In this document: positions 1 through 32,783 of the stretch, in pieces
Position numbering within the stretch: the stretch's first letter is position 1
Layout: each line of letters begins with the position of its first letter
NCBI GenBank assembly: GCA_034440575.1
Contig: JAOTOL010001307.1
Location: 496,001-560,000 of the forward strand
Source of the DNA: Imbricaverruca yamaguchii
Taxonomy: Eukaryota > Arthropoda > Thecostraca > Neoverrucidae
DNA length: 64,000 nt
Reading direction: 5' to 3'
The notes under the pieces: generated by a model
What the model saw: the letters and a program-made list of their open reading frames with translations, nothing else
What the model was told of the DNA's origin: nothing
Databases searched by the model: none
Made by a program: the position numbers and the translations under genes

Positions 1-1940
1 CCAACCAGCAGTGTCAGGTGCTGCACACGGACCACACTGACAGAACACAACACCAGCCCAGCCAACAGTGTCAGGTGCTGCACACGGACCACACTGACCG
101 AACACAACACCAGCCCAACCAAGTGTCAGGTGCTGCACACGGACCCACTACGAACACAACACCAGCCCAGCCAGCAGTGTCAGGTGCTGCACACGGACCA
201 CACTGACAGAACACACACCAGCCAGCAGTGTCAGGTGCTGCACACGGACACACTACAGAACACAACACCAGCCCACCAGCAGTGTCAGGTGCTGCACACG
301 GACCACACTGACAGAACACAACACCAGCCCAGCCAGCAGTGTCAGGTGCTGCACACGGACCACACTTACAGAACACAACACCAGCCCAACCAGCAGTGTC
401 AGGTGCTGCACACGGACCACACTGACAGAACACAACACCAGCCCAGCCAACAGTGTCAGGTGCTGCACACGGACCACACTGACAGAACACAACACCAGCC
501 CAACCAGCAGTGTCAGGTGCTGCACACGGACCACACTTACAGAACACAACACCAGCCCAGCCAGCAGTGTCAGGTGCTGCACACGGACCACACTGACAGA
601 ACACAACACCAGCCCAACCAGCAGTGTCAGGTGCTGCACACGGACCACACTGACAGAACACAACACCAGCCCAGCCAGCAGTGTCAGGTGCTGCACACGG
701 ACCACACTGACAGAACACAACACCAGCCCAGCCAGCAGTGTCAGGTGCTGCACACGGACCACACTGACAGAACACAACACCAGCCCAACCAGCAGTGTCA
801 GGTGCTGCACACGGACCACACTGACAGAACACAACACCAGCCAGCAGTGTCAGGTGCTGCACACGGACCACACTGACAGAACACAACACCAGCCCAACCA
901 GCAGTGTCAGGTGCTGCACACGGACCACACTGACAGAACACAACACCAGCCCAGCCAGCAGTGTCAGGTGCTGCACACGGACCACACTGACAGAACACAA
1001 CACCAGCCCAGCCAGCAGTGTCAGGTGCTGCACACGGACCACACTGACAGAACACAACACCAGCCCAGCAGTGTCAGATGCTGCACACGGACCACACTGA
1101 CAGAACACAACACCAGTCAGCAGTGTCAGGTGCTGCACACGGACCACACTGACAGAACACAACACCAGCCCAACCAGCAGTGTCAGATGCTGCACACGGA
1201 CCACACTGACAGAACACAACACCAGTCAGCAGTGTCAGGTGCTGCACACGGACCACACTGACAGAACACAACACCAGCCCAGTCAGCAGTGTCAGGTGCT
1301 GCACACGGACCACACTGACAGAACACAACACCAGCCCAGCCAGCAGTGTCAGGTGCTGCACACGGACCACACTGACAGAACACAACACCAGCCCAACCAG
1401 CAGTGTCAGGTGCTGCACACGGACCACACTGACAGAACACAACACCAGCCCAGCCAGCAGTGTCAGGTGCTGCACACGGACCACACTGACAGAACACAAC
1501 ACCAGCCCAACCAGCAGTGTCAGGTGCTGCACACGGACCACACTGACAGAACACAACACCAGCCCAGCCAGCAGTGTCAGGTGCTGCACACGGACCACAC
1601 TGACAGAACACAACACCAGCCCAGTCAGCAGTGTCAGGTGCTGCACACGGACCACACTGACAGAACACAACACCAGCCCAGCCAGCAGTGTCAGGTGCTG
1701 CACACGGACCACACTGACAGAACACAACACCAGCCCAACCAGCAGTGTCAGGTGCTGCACACGGACCACACTGACAGAACACAACACCAGCCCAGTCAGC
1801 AGTGTCAGGTGCTGCACACGGACCACACTGACAGAACACAACACCAGCCCAGTCAGCAGTGTCAGGTGCTGTACACGGACCACACTGACAGAACACAACA
1901 CCAGCCCAGCCAGCAGTGTCAGGTGCTGCACACGGACCCC
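1..1940. repeat. 57-bp minisatellite, about 34 units, cut by the window edge
   Basis: Tandem 57-bp units run from the left edge to about 1940. Each contains CAGGTGCTGCACACGGACC and ACACAACACCAGCCCA. Units are over 90 percent alike by eye, with alternating CAGCCAG/CAACCAG variants and short deletions near 120-250. Because 57 is a multiple of 3 and stops are absent, long open frames run on both strands; these are not genes. It probably lies in a scrib intron, since the gene must continue to the left. Confidence 0.95.
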
Positions 1941-1949
1941 TCTGGACCA

Positions 1950-3290
1950 GCAGTGTCAGACGCTACCTGACTGGTCTGGCCGAACCCTGAGCACCAGCCC
2001 CAGCTCCTGGTGACGACGCAGGACACCGACCACCCACCAGTCACCGCTACACGGGTCGGGCGGAAGTGACGTCACACTGGTCCGGCGGAAGTGACGTAAC
2101 ACGGGCGTGATCACTCCCGCGCGAAACACGACCATCACGGCCACCAGTGGAGCGTGCCGCGCAATAGCAGGCGCCGCCCAACAGACACACGCACACGCCC
2201 ACAGCGACGACGACACGCTTCAGGGGTTACGTACGCGGAGGCCACAACCAATGTTTACCACACCCGTAAGCTCGTGAGCGGCGGTGCCGGAGCGTTCAAT
2301 GGTGATTCATACGCTGAAAGCACTCATTTGGGGTGGGGTAAGTTCTTGCATGATAATGACGCCGCTTTGCGATGTAGAGCATCATGCAAACATAGGCTCT
2401 ACATGTTTTTGTGAACACACTCCCAATAACGAATAGATTTAAATCCCACCGCAGTAGAAATATGCGGCCATATTTACACCTCCAGTAAAGAAATGTGTTA
2501 TATCTCAGTGTGGTATACATTGATGCCGCCACTGCTATGTATGCCAAATGTATGCCACACTTGCCACACCAGGCATTTGGGCGCCGCCAAACTGTCCACG
2601 TTAGACAGACTCCATTTGCCGCCGACCAGGTGCGGCCGCCCGCACCGTCACCAGTCGGTAAAGTCATCACTTTTCCAAACACGATGAGATAGGCTCCAAG
2701 CTGGGAACCTATTTCGTCTGAGCTGGGTGCGCGCACGCGCCCGATTGATAATGGTTTTCGTTTTACCCTAACCGTCCCTGATATTCCTCCTTCCCATTGT
2801 ATTCCATATATAACCCACGGTGCATTCAAGTCAAATAAGGAATATAGCACATTGCAAAGAAAACTAGAGTCGACTAGTTATACGTTGCCAGCATACACTA
2901 TGTCCGGCAACGATGGCATACCACATACCAAATCTCATCAGTTTTCTGTCTGGTCACCCTAAAAAGCTCCACTTTCCCAGCGGATTTTGACTACTACTTC
3001 TGCACAATGATAAATTATTGGTGAAATATGGTGGAATATCCACTTTTTGAACACTCAATCGAAATCCTTCTCCAAGAAGTATCGGCATCCTGCTCCTTAG
3101 AACCTACACCATCAGCTCAAAGTGCCTACACCATCAGCTCGGAGTGTCTACACAATCAGCTCGAATTTGAGTCTTAGGCATCAAAGACATTTTAAATGAC
3201 AATAATTTCATTGCAAATGTTTACATCCTACTGTGCTCTTTTCCGACATCTCACACCTAACGAAGCGCCATTATTTTAACCCCGCCTCTA
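1950..3290. other. Non-coding stretch, presumed scrib intron
   Basis: GC-rich until about 2240, then AT-rich. I see no coding exon. Two short direct copies of an ACACCATCAGCTC motif lie near 3108-3140. Confidence 0.5.
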
Positions 3291-3362
3291 CACGGTCCGC
3301 CACCCGCGTCCGTGGCTCCGGACGGGCCCGGCAGCCGGACAGCCGGCCGCGGCGCCGCCCAC

Positions 3363-22710
<19,348 letters not shown>

Positions 22711-23249
22711 TTATAATACCATAATCTAAGACTGTGACTTTTTTCTATTCCATAGCCATAAAGCCATATTATTTGAACCACAATACACCCCAAAAAGGGC
22801 AACACCCCTCCCTCTCCGAGGGATGACCGTTGTTTGTGTCAAGGTTTTCGGTAAAATCACATCCTTAATGCAGGTTGGTAGTTATCTATTGTGACGTCAC
22901 TCTGACATCCTTGGTAGATAACCTAATGGTCATGTGCAGAGGCGATGCACCAATGGGAGACAACGCGCGAAAGCTTCCAGATGCAGCCGCAAGAGGCGAC
23001 ACATGCGATTAGGACGATAATTGTCCGCCGCATTAGTCCTGTCCATGCCTTTTGCTCGTGAAAAGCGGGAGATTGGAGTAGAAGTTTCTTACGATTAATT
23101 ACTTGATGTTGGGGTGTTCGGAGCTGAGTTCCTGGTTTCACATATAGGTAAATGTTGTGTCTGGGTAGAGCCAATGGCCTACCGAAGGAGGGGCAAAGGG
23201 GACAGTACCCTTTTGTCCCACAATCCCTGAGACTGAGAATTTCACCGGA

Positions 23250-23610
23250 CCGCTTATAAATCCCACTGGGCCCCCGAGGATCGCACCGAAGCCCATGCAA
23301 AATCAGACTGGGGGCGCCAAGAAGTCGTGCAGAGACCGCTCCAAATGACTGGGCCCACAAAATTACTACGATGCCCCATTAAAATCACGCTTGGGGCCAA
23401 GAAGTCGTGCGGTGGTAATCGAGAATGACGCTGGGGACCCAAAACGATTGGTCGGGCGCCCAAAAATCACGCTGGGGGCTGAAAAGTTCGACACGGGGTA
23501 CCATGACAATCACGCTGTGGCTCCCAAAACAAGTCATGCGGTGACCATTGAAAATCACTATGACTCCAAAGAGACAGACCGGGCCCCTGGAAATTACGAT
23601 AGGGCCTTAA
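23250..23610 (-). repeat. Degenerate satellite-like repeat
   Basis: Irregular units of roughly 35-45 bp with AAATCACGCTGGGGGC and AAGAAGTCGTGC variants. In reverse complement they resemble the GGGGCTCCAGTGCGATTTT units near 30590. Confidence 0.55.
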
Positions 23611-24451
23611 AAGTTCTGGGCATGCCCATGTGCCATGCCCCCGCTTTTTGCATGATGGGTGGACGGGGCACTCTTGGCTCCTGGGTCCGCCGCTTATGAG
23701 ACCTGTATATTGTGCAATGTGATCTCAATTGTGTACCTGATGTCTTCAGCGGTTGGTATGACGTTTGGTACATAATGCACAATGTCGTTTACGGCTTATC
23801 TCTTCTTTCATTCCATCACGTATGCAATATATATTGTTGGCTTACCATCTGCCTTGTTTTGTAACGTGCAAATGCAAATGTGGAGAAGGAATATTAAGTG
23901 TCCTAAAACAACGCAAAACAATTCACAATTTGTACCAGCATGGGTGTAATTTCCCAGCCAAATTACCACATTATATACTTGAAACTACTCTCACTGTACA
24001 TGTGGTGTGAGCTTTCCAAAATTAGCTTCGACCAGGGTTCTCAACATTGCGCACACGGACAGGTCAGAGGCGGATCCAGAAATTTCCATGGCGACACTCG
24101 TCTGGGGGAGGGGAGAGGTCGACATTTCCTCGGGGGACCGCCGCTGCGAAAATCCCTGGAAATGTGTATTTTCCTGAATGTCTATTGAGAGGATGATTGT
24201 GTGCAATCGACCATACTGAAAAGGGCACCGTTTACTCTGAAGAGGGCACATTCCCCTCAGAATGGCGGTTTTCGCTGAAAATTGAGTGAGGGGGTCGTTG
24301 CACTGTAGTATTCCCAGACAGGTACTCCGGTCAGATGGGCGTCATCTTTCCATGCTAAATTTCTCATATATATGTGGGTAGCTACAACAACCCCAAGGCC
24401 ACATAACCCCAACAGCTGCACCAAGCCATGCAAAGTATCACCCTGCACAAC

Positions 24452-25294
24452 TTAACCCGTTCCGTCTCGGGGGGGTCTTCAACCGCCCCCCCCCCCTTCA
24501 GGTTTTTCGCGGACAGTGAACGAACGACACGCGGCAGCGCGCCAAAATTTTGCTTACCTTTTCCACATGAATTTGGCATGTGCGTTAAAATTTTGAAGTC
24601 AGGTAACCTATGGTCAACGAGTTAGTCAAGGTCACGCGAGGCCACCTCCAAAAAATTAAACCAGTCGCCACGCTTTAACGGATACCGATATCTTAATGAA
24701 ACTTTCAGCGTTTGTTCATCTTTAAGGATGCAACAAAACGTACCAGAGGAATTTTTCATTTTTTCCAGTATTTGACCACATATTTTGTTGCATATTTCCC
24801 TATTGCATTTCAAATCGAAGATTCTGGTTAAAGTAAGCATTTTGTATTAGTGCAAGTTGACTTCCACCAACGTTTCTCGGTCTGCTCTACTCATTGGAAA
24901 AGGAGAATTAAAGAAAACTTGAAAACTCAAAATTTTGAAATTTTGAAGTTTGCTTTTTACTTCTGTGGGCCATAAATGTATGACCCTGGTCCATTTCGCT
25001 GTCTTTTGCTGATTCTAAGTAATTTTTATCTCATATATTTCCAAAATGAACTCCCCGGAGCCAAAAACATAATGTAAGTCGTGAAAAGTGGTGAAAATCT
25101 AGCCCCCCTGGTGACGTCACTTTTGAGGGGAAATTATTTTGGGGGTGGATCCGGACCCTACTCTTCGAATGCTTTCCCGTGACACCTCTTTCGTTTTTGT
25201 GCGATGCTTAGTTTGTGTTTTAGATGGGGTTACTATCCGCCCCCTCCCCAGAGACGGGGTGTGAGAATCTGACCGAAAAGACGGCGCGGGTTAA
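24452..25294 (+). mobile_element. piggyBac-like MITE, copy A (835 bp plus TTAA duplication)
   Basis: Bounded by TTAA|CCCGTTCCGTCTC and GACGGCGCGGG|TTAA. The ends form imperfect inverted repeats (CCCG-N-CCGTCT) followed by C/G-rich runs and GTCTTCAACC. There is no transposase ORF inside. A second copy in opposite orientation lies at 32784-33671 and shares the internal AAAACTTGAAAAC/AAATTTTGA and GTGACGTCAC segments. Confidence 0.85.
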
Positions 25295-25667
25295 TCTTAT
25301 CATTAGGCACAGGGAACTGGGAGTCACAAGACGGCAACGGCCACGGTCTGCTGGATATTCGGCGTCCAACGTGTCAACGGGTTCGGGAGGGCGAAAGCAG
25401 GTCGATGCCAGCAGTCGCACAGCATGCTCTGGAGATGGGAGAGAACTGTTCTGCATTTGTGTGGAATTGTGCCGGGTGCATCGCTGGGTATGTATGTCGT
25501 AAACTGGTGGAGGAACGTGGTGTGAGTTGAGCTGCGTGCGTTGGAGCAGTGCTGTGCAAAGAAGAGGACCGTCCATCACCCGAAGTCATGCATCTGACGA
25601 ACGTCCGGGACAACGGAGGCCTCGTCGTCCCTTCAGCGTCCATGTACAGGGTTACCATGTGGGCTAA

Positions 25668-25708
25668 GCGACACTATACCGCACTGAGGAAGTGCGGTAT
25701 CGTGTCGC
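25668..25708. other. 18-bp stem hairpin
   Basis: GCGACACTATACCGCACT, a 5-base loop, then AGTGCGGTATCGTGTCGC: 17 of 18 pairs match. Confidence 0.8.
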
Positions 25709-25726
25709 TCAAGGCTCTAATACATA

Positions 25727-25943
<217 letters not shown>

Positions 25944-25944
25944 T

Positions 25945-26136
25945 GGATTAACACTGGACATATGCATATGTAGATATCACAGAGCAAGACTGGAGATCTC
26001 TCACAGAGCCAGGGTGCCAAACCGAGTGTCACTTCGTACGCGTTAACGGGGGCCACTGGTCCCTTCACCACGGGGTATCGAACCCCGTACATCCTGCGTA
26101 CCAGACGCTCAGCTTAACCACTGAGCTACCGACGCC
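25945..26136 (-). mobile_element. SINE-C, tRNA-derived
   Basis: On the minus strand it starts GGCGTCGGTAGCTCAGTGGT and continues to a B box GGGTTCGATACC. The cloverleaf acceptor stem does not close, so it is not a tRNA gene. The body runs to the (CA)n(TA)n tract, which may be its 3' tail. Confidence 0.6.
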
Positions 26137-26154
26137 TCCGAGCATGCTGAAACT

Positions 26155-26450
26155 TCATATCGCATGTCCACTGGTCGCCAGAGTGTGCACCACCGTCCAC
26201 TGATTACCAGAGTCGGCACCACCGTCCACTGGTCACCAGAGTCGGCACCACCGTCCACTGATTACCAGAGTCGGCACCACCGTCCACTGGTCACCAGAGT
26301 TTGCACCACCGTCCACTGATTACCAGAGCCTGCACCACCGTCCACTGGTCACCAGAGTATGCACCACCGTCCACTGATTACCAGAGTCGGCACCACCGTC
26401 CACTGGTCACCAGAGAGTGCACCACCGTCCACTGGTCACCAGTCTGCACC
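26155..26450. repeat. 29-bp minisatellite, dimeric, about 10 units
   Basis: Alternating CACCGTCCACTGATTACCAG and CACCGTCCACTGGTCACCAG units, each followed by AGTCGGCAC variants, giving a 58-bp higher-order unit. Confidence 0.93.
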
Positions 26451-26739
26451 GCCAAAAAGCGACTATCTAAAAAGCGAGTTCTAAGGTACGTCTCGACCGC
26501 CAGTATAATGAATTGAGTATGGAGTATTGAGTATACGAGTATGTGCAGTATCGAGACACGCACCAAGTTCCTGTAGTCTAGAAGAACGTTGCGCTGCCGT
26601 ATAATTGAGGCAGATACATTCCAGCAACCAGTATCTCGGGGTTTTAAGGCAAAAGTCGCATGATGTAATTGCAAATGGATGAAGTTAGTGCACAATTGTT
26701 CCTGCATAATTGCTTGTTTGGGATATAGTTTGTTTGATA

Positions 26740-27340
26740 AACATTCGCGCGGAAATGATCATTCACAAAAGTTAGTATGTAGATGTTTGTGGGGCATAAA
26801 GTTCGTATGGAAAATATTAACATTGACAAAAGTCTGTATGACTGAGGTTGGTATGATAGATGTGAGCATAAAATAATTTCACGTGGATAAAATTCGCACG
26901 CAACGATTCGTAGGCAAAAATTCGCATGCAAAAGTTTGCATGCAAGGCTCGCCAGGGAAAAGTTCATACGCACAAAAGCTAGCACGCAAATGGTTTACAT
27001 GCAACTGAGCAACCTAAACGAATTATGCATGCAACCCAACCTAACCTTACAAATGCCTTGCATGCAACCTAACCTAACCTAACAAAAGCTAACCTGGCAA
27101 TAGTATTTCGAACGAGGTTTTCTCTGTAAACGTTTTGCCATTCATGCATGTTTGTTAGGAACATTTCACCGTGCGAAACATTCACCATGCGAACTTTACC
27201 ACGCGCCAACTTTATCTCGTACAAACTTCTGTCCTTACGAACTGCCTTGCGCACGTTATCTATGCCAGTCTTTAGACGTACAAGCCCTATGCACCAAACA
27301 ATTGTGATGCGAACTTTTGCCCGCCACCTTTCATGAAGTG
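26740..27340. repeat. Degenerate short repeats (GCATGCAAAAGTTCGC-like) with CCTAA tract
   Basis: Many divergent 15-20-bp units such as GCATGCAAAAGTTTGCATGC and ACGCAAAAGCTAGCACGC. Short (CCTAA)n tracts at 27033-27047 and 27068-27085 resemble the arthropod telomere repeat TTAGG. Confidence 0.55.
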
Positions 27341-27529
27341 CGTTCTGACCATCGCGGTCCAGAAATATATTAAAACAACAGCGCCCTTGGGCACATCGCG
27401 ATAATTCGTAAATTTGCACGCATATGTTACGCATGTGCTTTAATAGGTTGGAAGTTCCTATGATAACTACAGATGTTTTAGAAAGGCATTTAGATGACAT
27501 AAATCCCGAAGACCCTGTTGGATCAGATA

Positions 27530-27642
<113 letters not shown>

Positions 27643-27719
27643 CCAGGATCTTAAAAAGAGTGTGCTCAGGTTTTAACGGTTCCACTGGGTAGCATTTTCA
27701 GACGGTCTGTGAAGTATTC

Positions 27720-28430
27720 TGAAGTAACTGAAGATTTGGGAAATGCAAACGTAACACCAATTTTCAGCAAGGGAGTATGAACTATGCAGGAAACTACAAG
27801 CCAGTCAGCTTGACCTCAATAAACTATTGAGGCACTATAAAAAAAAACTGAAAAAAATTGAGGCAAGGCACTATAAAAAAAACTGGCCACTCAAATTGTT
27901 CAGATTCGTCTAGGCAGGCAACAAAATAAGATATGCTCAACATGGATTTCGATCTGGTAGACCTTGGTTGACTAACCTACTGGAGTTCATGGAGTAATGT
28001 AACTAGAGAAGTAAACAATCAAGGCAGGATAGATGCTGTGTACTTAGACTTTAGCAAAGCTTTTGATAAAGTTTCACGCAGGCATCTAGAATATAATTCA
28101 TCAGCTAGAGCAGCGTGGGATTGATAAGCAAGTTCTAGATTGGATAAAGGCATGGTTAAGGAAACGGAAGCAAGGTGTAGTGTTAAATGGACGTAAATCT
28201 GAATGGAAGTGTATTCTCAGTAGGGTGTCACAGGGATCTGCTCCATGTCCACTTCTCTTCATGATCATTGTGAATAACATTGAGGTAGGGCTGAGGAAGA
28301 GGTTGTTCACATTCGCTGACAGCATCAAGCGGGTAAGAGTGCCTAGCAGTAGTGATCAACATAGTAATATTCAACTAGACATGGAAGACATAAAAGGGGG
28401 CTGATCAATGGCAGATAACTGGATGTTGTC
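27720..28430 (+). pseudogene. Old CR1/L2-type LINE reverse transcriptase fragment
   Basis: Reverse-transcriptase remnants read NANVTPIF (27745), YLDFSKAFDKVSRRHLE (about 28040), WLRKRKQGVVLNGRKSEWKC (about 28160), and LFMIIVNNIEVGLRKRLFTF (28250-28315) followed by AD. Several stops and frameshifts interrupt it. It is clearly the same family as the element at 44743-47373. Confidence 0.82.
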
Positions 28431-29150
28431 AGGTAGTTATTGCCCTGGCCGTGGGTAGTCTAGGAATTGACCTGTGCGTTTATGATACACCCAGGTTTTG
28501 GTAGAGAACAATTTGCTCTTTAGCCACGTCGGCTCAGAAGTTTCTGGAATCAAACAGCTGTAAGAGTCGGCCACGAATTTACCGAATAGAGTCGCCAACG
28601 CAATCGACTGATGTGACCGGGGTTACCCAGTATACTGCAAACACTAGCGTCCGTCTCGGTGCGCCTCCGGGATCCCTCTATTTAATTCCATCCAAGTACA
28701 TGAATATATACACGACACTGCCTATACTATACATCATTTCTAATAAGCAGCGTTTTGATTGGAGAACTCGCGCGGCGCAGTTGCTATAGTGTATGCCGGA
28801 CCATGATTGGTCAGTCAAGGCAGCGGCCATTGCTCGGGGGGCGTAACGGGGTCACAAGGTGCCATGTACTTGCACCGAGCGGGCGGCGACACTGGATCCG
28901 TACAGATGGAGCACTGTGGGGGCGGGGCGTGGCGGCATAGCAACCCGCCAGGTTACGGAGCCCTTCCGGCCGGTAGCGGTTGTGTCGGATATGTTAGGAA
29001 TGCCACGTCTTGATGGGGCCATTTTCTCCGACGAGTTCATAGATATTCTATATCGACCGGATGCATCGTAGGCATTTCTGAGGCTCGATTTTTCCTACGA
29101 AGTTGAACCTTGCTACAATGTTATTGAAGAGTAAAGATACTAAAGTGCTT
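28430..29150. other. About 700 bp of unrelated sequence splitting the old LINE
   Basis: The LINE homology stops near 28430 and resumes near 29150. The sequence between is GC-richer and has no recognised feature. It replaces only about 130 bp of the younger copy, so it is probably an insertion. Confidence 0.5.
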
Positions 29151-29540
29151 TAGTTTCAAATGATCCTAAAACAGAAAAACAAGGTACAGTATGCTAGAAA
29201 GCGGGAAATCAGAATGCTCGGAATCAGTAACAGGAGTGCGATGAATAAGAGGAAGGAGAAGAAAGTCATGAACAAAATTGCACTTAGCATAGGTGCGACC
29301 CTAATCGCGATATTGTGTACAGGGATGGAGCCGATAAGTACAAAGATATATGGAAAAGCTAGAAAGAGCATAGCGCAAAGCCACAAGACTCATCAGTAGA
29401 CTACTTAACTTAGAATATGGAGAAAGTACTATGGCATTAGGTATGTACTCACCAAAGTATGGAGAATTAAGGGGTGATGTGACTGAACTGCATCAAATCG
29501 TTAATGGGCTGGATAAGATCAATCTGGATGATGCTTTTAT
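29150..29540 (+). pseudogene. Old LINE, C-terminal fragment
   Basis: RLLNLEYGESTMALGMYSPK followed by YGELRGDVTELHQIVNGLD matches the C-terminal YGERLKKLNMFSLRYRRLRG region of the LINE at 46900-47030. The upstream AGAAAGCGGGAAATCAGAAT stretch matches its RKKALRMLV region. Confidence 0.75.
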
Positions 29541-30369
29541 TGTAGTGAAGGTCCTTCTTCTTGGCTCGTGATAGACTAGAGGACCAGCGCGTCGCGATAA
29601 CTCCGAATGCCAAAAATGATATCTTCTCTGCACGATATATTGTGCAGAAAGTACAGTGAATATATAGAGACACTCTCAATAATGTTCCAGGCCGACAGCA
29701 ATGACTTTCAGTTCTTAATTTGGAGGCCGAAATACAGTTGTTAATTTACGCACGCGGCCGACAGCGATAGGTCCGCGCGGCTCGACAGACCAGAAACGTC
29801 TCCTGCGGGGGTCTGGCCACAGCCCTGGCTCAGACACGGCCGGAAGGCCGGTACAGGTCACAGAAGCCGGGCGTCGGCCCGTAAATGCTGACTCGGTTCC
29901 GACGATGGCCGGTGACCGCGTCGCCGGCGCCGGACGGACATGTACGGGCGTGACATGTGCCGGGCATAGTAGGTCGGCTGATTTACGGGGTCACAACACC
30001 CACACTTAAATATTATATGATTAAAACAGTACGTATCTAGCAACTCTGTTACATTATTCTTATAACACCATATTGGATCATCAATTCAGGTTACGCCAGT
30101 TAAGGTGCAGAACAGCTAAGTGACACCAGGTTTGCAATAAAATGGTAATGGATCAAAGGCCTAGGCTGCCTGCCGTTGATATTTGAATACATTGAATGTA
30201 GTACAAAATATCGTGCATAATTTATAGGTTGAGTTTTTGGAAACACTTTAACCATGTATATGACAGCGCGTTTTCGAAGACCAGGATTATTTTATTTAGT
30301 GCTCAGTCTTTTCATTCCTATTTTAAGATTATGTTACTTTCTGACCCGCCATCCCCTGTTTTAAGCCAT

Positions 30370-31030
30370 TATGCGTTCTCGAGTGACCCTGCTATGCCTT
30401 GAAGGCCTCCAATGGTTTTTTTAGAGTTCCCGATGGGTTTATTTATGGCTGCAACGCATGTTCTAAGACTTTGCCACCTTTTACGAGGCTTGGTACACTT
30501 TGGAGGGCTTTGTGCATTTTCGGCCTCCCGTTTTGTTCAGTGTCCCACTGTGTTTATTTGAGGCTTTTGGGGAACATTTATGAGAACCCAGCACAAATTG
30601 GGGGCTCCAGTGCGATTTTGCCGGGTCTCGGGCGACATTTTGGGCCTAGGCGCGCGGTTTCAGGGGGGAGGTGGTTCCGACGCCAGTTTTGTGTATGTAC
30701 TCGAAGCGATTTTTTGGAACGTCTTCTGAGTTTGAAAAATATCCAATGCCCGGCCTGATCTATCGGGCCCACGGCAATATATTTGTATGTCTTGTGGCGA
30801 CTTTTCGAACCAGTGTGCGCTTTTCAGGGCCGTACGCAATTTTTTAAAGGTTATATTTGAAGCTCCGGAGCAATGTTTTTGGCTCTAAAATTTTTTCTTC
30901 GGAATCCCCCCTTATTTTGGACGACTCAAGCTTGATTTTCATCTGGTCCCTATGCGATTTCTGGGACCAAGCTTTGTTGATTTGGGCCCCCAATGCTAAT
31001 TTGTTAAAGTCCTGATGGGAATTTGTGATA
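30370..31030 (+). repeat. Degenerate satellite-like repeat
   Basis: Irregular 30-40-bp units resembling GGGGCTCCAGTGCGATTTTG and CGGGCGACATTTTGGGCC. Related in reverse complement to 23250-23610. Confidence 0.55.
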
Positions 31031-31045
31031 TCCGGCCTATATTCC

Positions 31046-31175
31046 AGGCGACGTCCAAGGCAGCTGACGTCCAAGGCAGCTGACGTCCGGGACAGCTGAC
31101 GTACAGGACAGCTGACGTCCGGGACAGCTGACGTCCAGGACAGCTGACGCGCAGAACAGCTGACGTCCAGCGAAG
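31046..31175. repeat. 16-bp minisatellite
   Basis: About eight units of AGCTGACGTCCGGGAC and variants. Confidence 0.92.
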
Positions 31176-31229
31176 CCCATGCCCAGCAAAGGCTAGTCGT
31201 GCTGTCTCTGCAAGTGTCGGCGGCCATAC

Positions 31230-32165
31230 TGTCCAGCGTGCAGGACAGAGGTGACCAACGGCGACAGCCGGCGTCCATACGGTCCAGTGTGCAGGACGGA
31301 GGTGACCAACGGCCCAGTGTGCAGGACGGAGGTGACCAACGACCCAGTGTGCAAGACGGAGATGACCAATGGCGACAGCCGGCGTCCATACGGTCCAGTG
31401 TGCGGGACGGAGGTGACCAACGGTCCAGTGTGCAGGACGGAGGTGACCAACGACCCAGTGTGCAAGACGGAGATGACCAACGGCGACAGCCGGCGTCCAT
31501 ACGGTCCAGTGTGCGGGACGGATGTGACCAACGGTCCAGTATGCAGGACGGAGGTGACCAACGGTCCAGTGTGCGGGACAGAGGTGACCAACGGTCCAGT
31601 GTGCGGGACGTAGGTGACCGACGGTCCAGTGTGTGGGACAGATGTGACCAACGGTTTAGTGTGCAGGACGAAGGTGACCAACGGTCCAGTGTGGAGGACG
31701 TAGGTGACCGACGGTCCAGTGTACGGGACAGAGGTGACCTACGGTTCAGTGTGCGGGACAGAGGTGACCAACGGTCTAGTGTGCAGGACGAAGGTGACCA
31801 ACGGTCCAGTGTGGAGGACATAGGTGACCGACGGTTGAGGGTGTTGGACAGAGGTGACCAATAGTCCAGTGTGCGGGGCAGAGATGACCAACGGTCCAGT
31901 GTACGGGACGGAGGTGGCCGACGGTCCAGTGTACGGGACAGAGGTGACCTACGGTTCAGTGTGCGGGACAGAGGTGACCAACGGTCCAGTGTACGGGACG
32001 GAGGTGGCCGACGGTCCAGTGTACGGGACAGAGGTGACCTACGGTTCAGTGTGCGGGACAGAGGTGACCAACGGTCCAGTGTACGGGACAGAGGTGACCA
32101 ACGGTCCAGTGTACGGGACGGAGGTGGCCGACGGTCCAGTGTGCGGGACGGGGGTGACCGGCGGG
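31230..32165. repeat. 30-bp minisatellite, about 30 units
   Basis: Units contain GGTGACCAACGGTCCAGTGT plus GCGGGACAGA and variants. Early units carry an added GGCGACAGCCGGCGTCCATA segment. A multiple of three and free of stops in several frames, so it gives spurious ORFs on both strands. Confidence 0.95.
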
Positions 32166-32169
32166 GACA

Positions 32170-32780
32170 ACCCGAGCCACCAAGGGGCACCTGGAGTAGT
32201 CTGGCCAGGAATCACGACGAATGCCACCTCTGTGATGCTCCCCATCTTCATGATTAAAGACCGATACCATATATGTGGTGCTCCTCATCTTGGTCAGGCT
32301 CATTAGGCTCTAATCATGGAGATCAGGGCCCGAGGCCACATCTGATGAACGGAGGGTGAGCCAACAATAAATTGTTACCATATTGTTTTCGTCTGGTCAG
32401 TATGAAGAACAACTTTTCTTACCAAGAAAGGTTTTAGTCTAGCATCTTTTTTAGTAGGCAGCACCCTTAACACCGCTCGCCGGAATCAACGCCTCGCCAC
32501 ATGCCTTGGTGTTCCGTCTATAGATAGGCCCACCTATGGAAGCTTGTGCACCTGCGCAAACGGCACGCGCGACAGTGGCGGTGTTGTCACCCTCCACACA
32601 GCTGATATTTTGTTCTAGCACTATTGACGTTACATGCACAGACGTACGCCTGGGAAGAGAAGAAAAAATAAAATCATTATCCGTGGCCTACAGCATGTTT
32701 TACCATCGCTCGTGTAGGTGGTCGGAATGTTACCTGCACTTGAGTTTCATGTTAATGACAGACCAGCCGCATGGCCGCGC
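32170..32780. other. Unannotated intergenic sequence
   Basis: I see no gene or repeat here. Confidence 0.45.
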
Positions 32781-32783
32781 TGA

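Noticed and set aside
1..1970. Long open frames of 200-380 codons on both strands
   Set aside because: Stop-free translation of a 57-bp tandem repeat; unit length is a multiple of 3.
26050..26136. A genuine tRNA gene
   Set aside because: A and B boxes are present but the acceptor stem does not pair; it belongs to a SINE.
27020..27090. A true telomere end
   Set aside because: Only short CCTAA runs inside a gene-flanking region; at most an interstitial telomere-like tract.
30844..32190. A 448-codon minus-strand frame with RTLDRWSPLS repeats
   Set aside because: The 30-bp minisatellite has no stops in several frames on both strands, so the frame is a repeat artefact.
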